A stretch of 6,929 nt of DNA from Anaerolineaceae bacterium (lineage in GTDB: Bacteria; Chloroflexota; Anaerolineae; Anaerolineales; Villigracilaceae), in NCBI GenBank assembly GCA_022181005.1, contig BQMV01000055.1, positions 302 through 7,230 on the forward strand, given 5' to 3'. Made by a program: the position numbers and the translations under genes. Below the pieces are notes generated by a model, which saw nothing but the letters and a program-made list of their open reading frames with translations, had not been told where the DNA came from and made no database searches. Position 1 is the stretch's first letter. Each line of letters starts with the position of its first letter. Shown here piece after piece: positions 1-5,745 of the stretch.

Positions 1-2
1 AG

Positions 3-605
3 CTAAAGTGTTAAGTCGCCGGTCAACGATCCGACGAGAGACGATTCCGTTTTCGCATTCTGTAGGCGAACGTTCACATTTGAAGCAGGATCGGTTATCA
101 GTTGCACGCGCGCCGCATCGGCGATGACCGCGGTAACGCGCCCCACCAAACCTTGATTTGTCACGACTGGCATGCCTTTGCGTACGCCGTCATTGGAACC
201 GCGATTGATGATCACATAATGCAAGAATGGGCTGGGATCTTTACCGATGACCTCCGCCGCCAAGAATGTATCTTCCGAATGCGCACGAGAGAAATCCACC
301 AACGCCGCAAGGATCTCTCGTTCAGCCGCTTGTTGTTGCAGTTGAATGACTTGCGCTTGCAATTCTGCAACCTCAGCTTGCAAGCGGATATTCTGCTCGC
401 GCATCGCGGCGACGTCGCGCGACGAGGTTAATAGATAATTTAATGCGACGAAGCGAGAGGAAAACCACGTCTGCGCGCCAACCAACGACCGCGTCACTGC
501 GTTCGACACGGGTCCGAAGAATCCTCCCAATGCAAGCGCCAAAATACCCGCTACGACTAGGAATACAATCGTGATCTGAAGCGTGCGCGAGAATAAATTT
601 TTCAT
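3..605 (-). pseudogene. mreC: Rod shape-determining protein MreC, apparently truncated by an in-frame TAG
   Basis: MreC is a membrane-anchored periplasmic protein of the elongasome; it links MreB filaments to the peptidoglycan synthases. The reading frame gives 200 residues: a short basic N-terminus, one transmembrane segment at about 10-31, a Gln/Glu/Ala-rich coiled coil at about 65-97 (EQNIRLQAEVAELQAQVIQL), then the start of the MreC beta domain with VIGKDPSPFLHYVIINRGS..GVRKGMPVV and GLVGRV. It stops at TAG (positions 5-3) just after SLTGDLTL. MreC proteins usually run to about 270-300 residues, so the second half of the beta domain is missing. Only two bases of sequence lie beyond the stop. 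The gene starts 42 bp after the mreB stop and is probably cotranscribed with it; no clear Shine-Dalgarno is visible. A nonsense mutation, a sequencing error or a genuinely short MreC are all possible. Family assignment is secure; pseudogene status is inferred. Confidence 0.85.
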
Positions 606-647
606 ATCGCTTGGGTTGACTTAACGCGCGCTACGGCGCGCCAACAA

Positions 648-1718
648 CTACACGTTGCGCCGTGCGCTTCCACGTTCAAGCCCAATAAAATAACGGCTCA
701 AATTATCGAAGTCGTCGAATACCATGCCCGCGCCGCGCGCCACGCACGTCAGCGGATCTTCCGCCACCCACACGCGCAACTTCACTTCGTCCGAAAGCCG
801 CTCTGCCAGTCCTTGCAGCAAGCCCCCTCCGCCAGCAAGGCAGATACCCGTTTCCATCAAGTCGGCAATGATCTCCGGCGGGATCTCATCCAACGTATCG
901 CGCACCGTATCTACAATGACCTGCACTGAACTCGCCAACGCTTCGCGGATCTCAACAGACGACACTTCCACGCTCTCCGGCAAGCCCGTCACAAGATTGC
1001 GCCCGCGCACTTCCATTGTCTTTTCCGGTTGAAGCGGATACGCCGATCCAATTGTCCACTTAATCTGTTCCGAAATGCCTTCGCCAATGAGAAGATTGTA
1101 TTTATTTCGTAAATATTGCACGATATCCTGGTCCATTTCATCGCCCGCAACGCGCAATGAACGCGAGACTACTACGCCGCTCATAGACAAGACTGCCATT
1201 TCCGTCGTACCGCCGCCAATGTCAATCATCATACTGCCGCGAATATCGCCAATGGGCAACCCCGCTCCCAGAGCCGCAGCGATCGGCTCTTCGATCATAT
1301 ACGCGGCACGCGCGCCAGCCGCCATAACGGCGTCGTGCACGGCGCGCTTTTCCACTTCAGTAACTCCGGTCGGGATTCCTACAATGACGCGCGGGCGCGG
1401 AAGCGGAACAACGCTATGTTCATGGACACGATCAATAAAATATTGCAGCATCACCTGAGTAATATCAAACTCCGAGATTACGCCATCTCGCAAAGGACGC
1501 ACAACCGCAACATTGCCCGGCGTTCGTCCGATCATCTCTTTAGCCTCCAAACCGATTGCAAGAGGCTGGCGCAAACGCTTATCAATCGTCACCCACGACG
1601 GCTCATTAATTACAATGCCTTTACCGCGCACGTTTACTAGCGTATTTGCAGTGCCCAGATCGATCGCAATATCTAAAGATAGAAAGCCCAATAACCAATT
1701 AATTGGATTAAATGCCAA
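648..1718 (-). CDS. mreB: Rod shape-determining protein MreB (bacterial actin homologue)
   Basis: MreB is an ATP-binding actin homologue that polymerises on the inner face of the membrane and steers cell-wall elongation. The 356-residue product has every landmark: phosphate-1 loop DLGTANT at 20-26, GIPTGVTEVEKRAV at 114-127, the EEPIAAALGAG segment at 143-153 containing the Glu implicated in ATP hydrolysis, phosphate-2 DIGGGTTE at 166-173, and the adenosine loop LAGGGGLLQG at 294-303. The first 13 residues (AFNPINWLLGFLS) are hydrophobic and could be the membrane-binding N-terminal helix seen in other MreBs. The start is TTG (1718-1716), supported by GAGGAG at 1730-1725 with a 6-nt spacer; no better ATG precedes the conserved core. 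It is first in an mreB-mreC unit and divergent from udk. The stop is TAG. Length is slightly above the usual 335-350. Confidence 0.97.
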   Translation of the reverse strand: MAFNPINWLLGFLSLDIAIDLGTANTLVNVRGKGIVINEPSWVTIDKRLRQPLAIGLEAKEMIGRTPGNVAVVRPLRDGVISEFDITQVMLQYFIDRVHEHSVVPLPRPRVIVGIPTGVTEVEKRAVHDAVMAAGARAAYMIEEPIAAALGAGLPIGDIRGSMMIDIGGGTTEMAVLSMSGVVVSRSLRVAGDEMDQDIVQYLRNKYNLLIGEGISEQIKWTIGSAYPLQPEKTMEVRGRNLVTGLPESVEVSSVEIREALASSVQVIVDTVRDTLDEIPPEIIADLMETGICLAGGGGLLQGLAERLSDEVKLRVWVAEDPLTCVARGAGMVFDDFDNLSRYFIGLERGSARRNV

Positions 1719-1724
1719 AGCAGG

Positions 1725-1730
1725 CTCCTC
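1725..1730 (-). promoter_or_regulatory. Ribosome binding site of mreB
   Basis: On the minus strand GAGGAG lies 6 nt before the TTG at 1718-1716. This strong anti-16S match at ideal spacing is the reason for accepting a TTG start for mreB. Confidence 0.8.
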
Positions 1731-1757
1731 AAGATTTCCTTATCTAACTAACGTAAT

Positions 1758-1787
1758 ATTATACCTAACAATCGGTTGCCTCGTGAA
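1758..1787 (-). promoter_or_regulatory. Putative sigma-70-type promoter of mreBC
   Basis: Read on the minus strand, TTCACG (1787-1782, four of six matches to TTGACA) is followed after 18 bp by a perfect TATAAT (1763-1758). A start about 7 nt further on would give a leader of roughly 30 nt that includes the mreB ribosome binding site. Predicted by consensus only. The element interleaves with the putative udk promoter on the other strand. Confidence 0.55.
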
Positions 1788-1793
1788 ATCGCG

Positions 1794-1799
1794 TATAAT
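1794..1799 (+). promoter_or_regulatory. Putative -10 element of udk, implying a leaderless mRNA
   Basis: A perfect TATAAT ends 7 nt before the udk ATG (1807), so initiation at the normal distance from a -10 would fall on or next to the A of the start codon. No Shine-Dalgarno is present before the ATG. No good -35 is seen 16-18 bp upstream (the region around 1771-1777 reads ATCGGTT), so the promoter would need an activator or a non-canonical -35. Confidence 0.45.
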
Positions 1800-1806
1800 C
1801 AACCTG

Positions 1807-2430
1807 ATGAAACGCCCGGATCCTCTCGTTATCGGCGTCGCCGGCGGCTCAGGCTCCGGAAAGACAACCGTCGCTCAGACGATCCTGTCACGAGTAGGTC
1901 GCAACCGCATCGCCTTCCTCCAACACGATTCGTACTATAAAGACCTGAGCGGATTGCCCCCCACGCAGCAGTCGGAAATTAACTTCGATCATCCCGACTC
2001 GCTCGAATCGGACTTATTAGCCCAGCATATCGCTTCGCTTCGCAACGGGACTTCGGTCTGGGTTCCCATCTACGACTTCTCCGCCAACCGGCGCACCGGC
2101 GACGTCTTCATCGTGGAGCCGCGCAGCGTTATTCTCGTGGAAGGAATCTTAATCTTCACCGAACCGAAATTAAGGAGCATGTTCGACGTCAAGATCTTCG
2201 TAGACACCGACGCAGACTTACGCTTCATCCGCCGTCTCAAACGCGACATCGCCGAACGAGGCCGCACGACCGAATCGGTCATTCAACAGTATCAAGCCAC
2301 CGTGCGCCCTATGCACCTCGAATTCGTCGAGCCTTCAAAGCGCTACGCCGACGTAATCATCCCCGAAGGCGGGCACAACGCCGCCGCGCTCGACATGGTC
2401 GTCGCTCGCATTGAAGCGTTATTAAAGTAA
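1807..2430 (+). CDS. udk: Uridine kinase (uridine/cytidine kinase)
   Basis: Udk phosphorylates uridine and cytidine to UMP and CMP in pyrimidine salvage, in the cytoplasm. The 207-residue product matches the usual bacterial length (about 205-215). It shows Walker A GGSGSGKT at 13-20, QHDSYYKDL at 39-47 with the likely catalytic Asp41, the nucleoside-site segments NFDHPDS (59-65) and VPIYDFS (86-92), the Walker B-like strand VILVEGILIF (108-117), and the Arg-rich lid IRRLKRDIAERGR (141-153) followed by PMHLEFVEPSKRYADVIIPEGG. The frame stays open upstream to 1513, but that extension overlaps mreB antisense and lacks family homology; the ATG at 1807 begins directly before the first beta strand. 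There is no Shine-Dalgarno, and TATAAT at 1794-1799 suggests a leaderless transcript. It is divergent from mreB, with the cyclophilin gene 77 bp downstream. Confidence 0.96.
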   Translation: MKRPDPLVIGVAGGSGSGKTTVAQTILSRVGRNRIAFLQHDSYYKDLSGLPPTQQSEINFDHPDSLESDLLAQHIASLRNGTSVWVPIYDFSANRRTGDVFIVEPRSVILVEGILIFTEPKLRSMFDVKIFVDTDADLRFIRRLKRDIAERGRTTESVIQQYQATVRPMHLEFVEPSKRYADVIIPEGGHNAAALDMVVARIEALLK

Positions 2431-2436
2431 AGCAGC

Positions 2437-2476
2437 CTCTCTCTCCCTTTTCTCGTCAAAGAAAAGTGAAAGAGGG
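2437..2476 (+). terminator. Imperfect hairpin after udk, possible weak terminator or leader structure
   Basis: A pyrimidine-rich arm (2437-2453) pairs with a purine-rich arm (2460-2476) around the 6-nt loop CGTCAA. The inner 7 bp are perfect and the outer part has two mismatches and one G-U pair. It starts 6 nt after the udk stop. No T-run follows, so a classical intrinsic terminator is doubtful. It could instead lie in the 5' leader of the cyclophilin gene or protect an mRNA end. Confidence 0.4.
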
Positions 2477-2497
2477 CTTATCAAACCACACTCAAAC

Positions 2498-2502
2498 AGG
2501 AG
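2498..2502 (+). promoter_or_regulatory. Ribosome binding site of the cyclophilin gene
   Basis: AGGAG followed by 5 nt (AAGAA) and ATG at 2508. This fixes the start at 2508 rather than at the in-frame GTG 2466, which sits inside the upstream hairpin. Confidence 0.8.
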
Positions 2503-2507
2503 AAGAA

Positions 2508-3020
2508 ATGCCAAAACAATGGAAATCTGCCCCGCAGATGCAAATTGATCCGAAGAAAAAATACAAGGCGCGCATGGAGACCGACAACGGCGTCATGGTC
2601 ATCGAGTTGTTCGCCGACAAAACGCCAAAGACCGTCAACAATTTCATTTTCCTCTCGCGCGAGGGATTCTATGACGGCGTGATCTTTCACCGCGTTATTA
2701 ATAATTTCATGGCGCAAGGAGGCGACCCGACCGGCACCGGCATGGGCGGACCCGGCTATAAATTCGAAGACGAATTCCACTCCAGTTTAAAACACGATAA
2801 ACAAGGCGTGCTTTCTATGGCAAACGCCGGACCGGGCACAAACGGTTCACAGTTCTTCATTACCCATACTCCCACCCCGCATTTGGATAACCGCCATAGC
2901 ATTTTTGGACAAGTCGTAGAAGGTTTGGATGTGTTGATGTCCATTCCAGCGCGCGATCCTAACAATAGAAGCGCTCCAGCCGTCAAGATTCTTAGCGTCG
3001 TCATTGAAGAAAGCGAATAG
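2508..3020 (+). CDS. Cyclophilin-type peptidyl-prolyl cis-trans isomerase
   Basis: This enzyme catalyses cis-trans isomerisation of X-Pro bonds during protein folding. The 170-residue product is a single cyclophilin domain after about 20 hydrophilic residues, with no signal peptide, so it should be cytoplasmic. The active-site string FHRVINNFMAQGGDP (60-74) supplies Arg62, Phe67 and Gln70, and MANAGPGTNGSQFFIT (104-119) plus HLDNRHSIFGQVVEG (125-139) complete the site. The position of the cyclosporin-contacting Trp of human CypA (Trp121) is His125 here, which predicts weak cyclosporin binding, as in other bacterial cyclophilins lacking that Trp. The start is ATG 2508 with AGGAG 5 nt upstream. 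It ends 58 bp before the likely start of the VTT gene, with a perfect hairpin in between. It resembles PpiB-like proteins, but I leave the symbol open. Confidence 0.96.
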   Translation: MPKQWKSAPQMQIDPKKKYKARMETDNGVMVIELFADKTPKTVNNFIFLSREGFYDGVIFHRVINNFMAQGGDPTGTGMGGPGYKFEDEFHSSLKHDKQGVLSMANAGPGTNGSQFFITHTPTPHLDNRHSIFGQVVEGLDVLMSIPARDPNNRSAPAVKILSVVIEESE

Positions 3021-3030
3021 GAACGGTTCG

Positions 3031-3070
3031 GCGAAGACGACGCAAGCGCAGCCTTCTGCGTCGTCTTCGC
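3031..3070 (+). terminator. Perfect 14-bp hairpin between the cyclophilin and VTT genes
   Basis: GCGAAGACGACGCA (3031-3044) is exactly complementary to 3057-3070, with a 12-nt loop. It begins 10 nt after the cyclophilin TAG and ends 8 nt before the ATG at 3079. An inner alternative (CGCAG 3047-3051 with CTGCG 3056-3060) could compete with the long stem. The downstream bases GCGCAATT contain no U-run, so it is not a textbook intrinsic terminator. It may reduce readthrough, stabilise the upstream mRNA end, or block ribosome access to the VTT start. Confidence 0.55.
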
Positions 3071-3078
3071 GCGCAATT

Positions 3079-3612
3079 ATGCGAACTATTCTACGGGCGG
3101 CGGCGTTTGCCGCAGTCGTCGCCATCACGCTCTATGTGTTCAGCATTCGCGAGCGCGTGCAAGAATTCGCTGAGTTCGGTTATCCGGGCGTTTTTCTCAT
3201 CGCCCTGATCGCTAACGCGACGATTCTGCTCCCCGCGCCGGGCGTGGCAATCGTTTATGCGATGGGCGCGGTCTTTCATCCTCTCGGCGTGGGAATCGCA
3301 GCCGGGACCGGCGGCGCGCTTGGCGAACTCTCCGGTTACCTCGCCGGCTTCAGCGGACAGGCTGTCATCGAAAACACGCAACTTTATGAACGGATAAAGC
3401 CGCTCGTGAAGAAATACGGCGGTTGGGCGATACTCTTTTTATCGGCGATCCCCAATCCCTTCTTCGACGCGGCGGGTATCGCGGCAGGCGTTGTGAAAAT
3501 CCCGCTAAAAACATTCTTGTTCTTCGTATGGATCGGTCAATTGATTAAGATGACCGTATTTGCCTACGCGGGCAACTATTCAATAGAGTGGATCGCGCAA
3601 TTTATACATTAA
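3079..3612 (+). CDS. VTT-domain (DedA/TVP38/YqaA-like) integral membrane protein
   Basis: This is a small polytopic membrane protein of the VTT superfamily, whose members transport or scramble lipids or affect membrane homeostasis; the function of this one is unknown. From ATG 3079 it has 177 residues: a transmembrane helix at about 5-22, a hydrophobic segment at 34-50 leading to PAPG (52-55), a Gly/Ala-rich segment GIAAGTGGALGELSGYLAG (72-90), then FLSAIPNPFFDAAGIAAG (120-137) and a last membrane region at about 143-166. The re-entrant-loop layout fits VTT, but the acidic residue after PxPG and the Arg pair of canonical DedA proteins are absent. The start is uncertain: the frame extends to TTG 3004, overlapping the cyclophilin gene by 17 nt and adding 25 polar residues. 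Neither start has a Shine-Dalgarno, and the extension would translate through the perfect hairpin, so I prefer 3079. The M20 gene follows after 18 bp. Confidence 0.85.
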   Translation: MRTILRAAAFAAVVAITLYVFSIRERVQEFAEFGYPGVFLIALIANATILLPAPGVAIVYAMGAVFHPLGVGIAAGTGGALGELSGYLAGFSGQAVIENTQLYERIKPLVKKYGGWAILFLSAIPNPFFDAAGIAAGVVKIPLKTFLFFVWIGQLIKMTVFAYAGNYSIEWIAQFIH

Positions 3613-3617
3613 TATCT

Positions 3618-3624
3618 AGAGGAG
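3618..3624 (+). promoter_or_regulatory. Ribosome binding site of the M20 hydrolase gene
   Basis: AGAGGAG lies 6 nt before ATG 3631, inside the 18-bp gap after the VTT stop codon. It supports this start and independent initiation on a shared transcript. Confidence 0.8.
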
Positions 3625-3630
3625 TTTGTC

Positions 3631-4992
3631 ATGAACGCTTACCGCACGATTGATGCATATCTTGAAAAGAATATGGATAAAAGCATCGCCGAACTCTCCG
3701 CGCTCGTCGCGCAACCGAGCATCAGCGCACAAGGAGTGGGATTGAAGGAATGCGCGGCGTTGGTTGCAGATATGCTGCGGGCGCGCGGCTTCGCCGCCGA
3801 AGTCATGGACACTGAGGGCGCGCCGGTCGTCTTCGGCGAGCGAAAAGGCAAATCGGACAAAACGCTGCTGTTCTACAACCATTACGACGTTCAACCGCCT
3901 GAACCATTGGAATTATGGGAAACGCCCCCGTTCGAACCGTCGCTGCGCGCGGGCAAACTGTACGGTCGCGGCGTGAGCGATGATAAGTCGCACATTACTT
4001 CGCGCCTATTTGCCATTGATGCGTTGCTTGACTCCGACGGCGAGCTTCCGTGCAACGTTAAATTCATCATCGAAGGCGAAGAAGAAACTACCAGCGTTCA
4101 CTTACACGAATTCATCCTTGCGCACAAAGACAAATTAAAAGCCGATGCGTGTATTTGGGAGTTCGGCGGCGTAGATCACCGCGAAGTTCCAATGCAATCT
4201 CTTGGCTTGCGCGGAATTTGTTATGTGGAACTCTCAGTGGAACGACTCAATACCGATGTGCATTCCGGCGTGGGCGGTTCAATCATGGAAAACGCGGCAT
4301 GGCGGCTGGTCTGGGCGCTCTCTACGCTCAAAGGACCCGACGAAAAGATACTCATCCCCGGCTTCTACGATGACGTTAAGCCGCCCTCTGTGCGCGACCG
4401 CGAACTAATGGCGGCGCTGCCCGACGTCGCCGAAGAGTACAAGAAACGCTTCGGCGTACAAAAATTCATCAAAGGTCTCACTGGTGGAATCGACCTCAAA
4501 ATGGAAGAGGTTTTCGTCCCCACCTGCACCATCTGCGGGCTTACCAGCGGCTACCAAGGACCAGGCGCGAAGACCGTCTTACCCGCCAAAGCCTCCGCCA
4601 AAGTAGATTTCCGCCTCGTGCCAGATCAGAAGCCTGAAGATATCCTTCGCAAACTTCGCGCGCATCTTGACGCGCAAGGGTTTGACGATGTGCAGATTAA
4701 TTTCCTCGGCGGCGAACCAGCGGCGCGCACCGACCCAGACGATCCGTTCGTACAAACTGTCATACAGACTGCCGAAGAAGTATACGAATTCCCTATGGAG
4801 ATCGTCCCCATGGTCGGCGGTTCGGGACCCAATTATCCGTTTGTGCACGATCTTGGGCTGCCGGTCGCGACCGCCGGGCTTGGTCATCCAGATTCGCGCG
4901 CGCACGCGCCCAACGAGAACATTCGCCTCGATTTATATCTCAAACATGCGCGGCACATGGCGCGATTGATGAAAGAGTTCGCGCGCTCATAA
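3631..4992 (+). CDS. M20 family metallopeptidase, CNDP-like dipeptidase
   Basis: This is a di-metal (usually zinc) hydrolase of the M20 family, most like the carnosinase/non-specific dipeptidase branch, that would cleave dipeptides or small amide substrates in the cytoplasm. The 453-residue length is typical of that branch. Expected ligands are present: His84 in NHYDVQPPEP, the bridging Asp117 in GRGVSDDKSH, catalytic Glu151 and metal-binding Glu152 in IEGEEET, Asp172 in DACIWEFGG, and His425 in RAHAPNEN. His211 in DVHSGVGGS matches the His that reaches the partner subunit's active site in dimeric M20 enzymes, and the inserted lid/dimerisation domain covers about 190-365. Residue roles are assigned by alignment from memory to human CNDP2. 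No signal peptide is seen. The 18-bp gap to the VTT gene suggests cotranscription. The substrate cannot be read from the sequence. Confidence 0.94.
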   Translation: MNAYRTIDAYLEKNMDKSIAELSALVAQPSISAQGVGLKECAALVADMLRARGFAAEVMDTEGAPVVFGERKGKSDKTLLFYNHYDVQPPEPLELWETPPFEPSLRAGKLYGRGVSDDKSHITSRLFAIDALLDSDGELPCNVKFIIEGEEETTSVHLHEFILAHKDKLKADACIWEFGGVDHREVPMQSLGLRGICYVELSVERLNTDVHSGVGGSIMENAAWRLVWALSTLKGPDEKILIPGFYDDVKPPSVRDRELMAALPDVAEEYKKRFGVQKFIKGLTGGIDLKMEEVFVPTCTICGLTSGYQGPGAKTVLPAKASAKVDFRLVPDQKPEDILRKLRAHLDAQGFDDVQINFLGGEPAARTDPDDPFVQTVIQTAEEVYEFPMEIVPMVGGSGPNYPFVHDLGLPVATAGLGHPDSRAHAPNENIRLDLYLKHARHMARLMKEFARS

Positions 4993-5060
4993 CCCGCCTA
5001 GCTATCAGAATATGACCAAAATCGCTCTGCTTTCGTTATGTCTCTTCCATCAAGAAGGAC

Positions 5061-5066
5061 TATACT
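5061..5066 (+). promoter_or_regulatory. Possible -10 element of the CBS-ACT gene
   Basis: TATACT sits 33 nt before ATG 5100 in the 107-bp gap after the M20 gene, a distance that would give a normal leader carrying the GGAGG site. No convincing -35 is visible at 16-18 bp, so this is weak support for a separate promoter. Confidence 0.3.
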
Positions 5067-5089
5067 GTTGTACCTATCATCATCGTTAT

Positions 5090-5094
5090 GGAGG
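5090..5094 (+). promoter_or_regulatory. Ribosome binding site of the CBS-ACT gene
   Basis: GGAGG with a 5-nt T spacer before ATG 5100. The in-frame ATG at 5088 overlaps this site, so 5100 is the better start. Confidence 0.75.
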
Positions 5095-5099
5095 TTTTT

Positions 5100-5744
5100 A
5101 TGCTCGTTAGTGAAAGAATGTCTCGCCCAGTAATTACCGTCGCGCCGGAAGACTCGTTGCACGATACCGCCGAACTGTTCCGGCGCGAACACATCCGCCG
5201 CGCGCCGGTAGTTGAACACGGCAAGCTGGTCGGCATTATCTCGCAGTCAGATTTACTGAATGCGTCTCCTTCAACGGTTACATCGCTCAGCGTTTGGGAA
5301 TTAAATTACCTCTTGAGTAAAGTGACCATTAGCCGCGTCATGAAAAAGAAAGTTCACACAGTCGCCGCAGATACCCCCATCGAGGAAGCCGCACGCATCA
5401 TGGCAGATTACAAGATCGGCGGGTTGCCAGTCGTTAACGACTCCGGACGCGTAGTCGGCATGATCACCGAAACCGACCTGTTCAAAGTGTTCCTCGAAAT
5501 GATGGGCGCTCGGCAAAAGGCAACGCGCGTTACCGCTCTCATCAACGATGAACGCGGCGAGCTCGCCAAACTGACAAAAGCCGTCGCCGACGCGGGCGGC
5601 AACTTCATCTCCCTCGGCACTTTCGCCGGCTCCGAAGCCGGCACAAAAGTAGTCACTTTCAAAGCGCTGGGCATTAAAGAGAAAGACGCTAAAAAAGCGC
5701 TTTCAAACGTGGTGAAAAAATTCTGGGACGTTCGGACGAGTTAG
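5100..5744 (+). CDS. CBS-pair and ACT domain protein (AcuB-like)
   Basis: This is a predicted ligand-sensing regulatory protein. The 214 residues hold CBS domain 1 at about 1-56 (MSRPVITVAPEDSLHDTAEL.. RRAPVVEHGKLVGIISQSDLL), a linker, CBS domain 2 at about 76-134 (VMKKKVHTVAADTPIEEAARIM.. GGLPVVNDSGRVVGMITETDLF), and a C-terminal ACT domain at about 142-208. CBS pairs generally bind adenosine nucleotides and ACT domains often bind amino acids, so an energy- or amino-acid-responsive role is plausible but inferred. The arrangement matches proteins annotated AcuB, yet no acetoin or acetyl-CoA genes are nearby, so I do not assign that symbol. No catalytic domain is attached, so it presumably acts on a partner protein. 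The stop TAG is one base from the stop of the convergent pseudouridine synthase gene. Confidence 0.92.
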   Translation: MLVSERMSRPVITVAPEDSLHDTAELFRREHIRRAPVVEHGKLVGIISQSDLLNASPSTVTSLSVWELNYLLSKVTISRVMKKKVHTVAADTPIEEAARIMADYKIGGLPVVNDSGRVVGMITETDLFKVFLEMMGARQKATRVTALINDERGELAKLTKAVADAGGNFISLGTFAGSEAGTKVVTFKALGIKEKDAKKALSNVVKKFWDVRTS

Positions 5745-5745
5745 C

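Noticed and set aside
3..605. TAG read as a sense codon across the genome
   Set aside because: At least four other intact genes in the window end naturally in TAG, so a global reassignment does not fit.
626..641. GCGCG/CGCGC hairpin between mreB and mreC
   Set aside because: The stem is only 5 bp in a region rich in CG dinucleotide runs, with no T-run; likely chance.
1776..1781. TTGCCT as the -35 of udk
   Set aside because: It is only 12 bp from TATAAT at 1794, too short for a sigma-70-type promoter.
1513..1806. N-terminal extension of the udk frame by 98 codons
   Set aside because: It lies antisense to the start of mreB and across both promoters, and has no kinase-like sequence. Udk proteins begin directly before the P-loop strand.
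2466..2507. GTG start 14 codons upstream for the cyclophilin
   Set aside because: The GTG lies inside a hairpin arm with no ribosome site, while ATG 2508 has AGGAG at 5 nt.
3004..3078. TTG start for the VTT gene overlapping the cyclophilin stop
   Set aside because: There is no Shine-Dalgarno, it adds only 25 low-complexity polar residues, and translation would pass through a perfect hairpin. Not fully excluded, and noted in the VTT entry.
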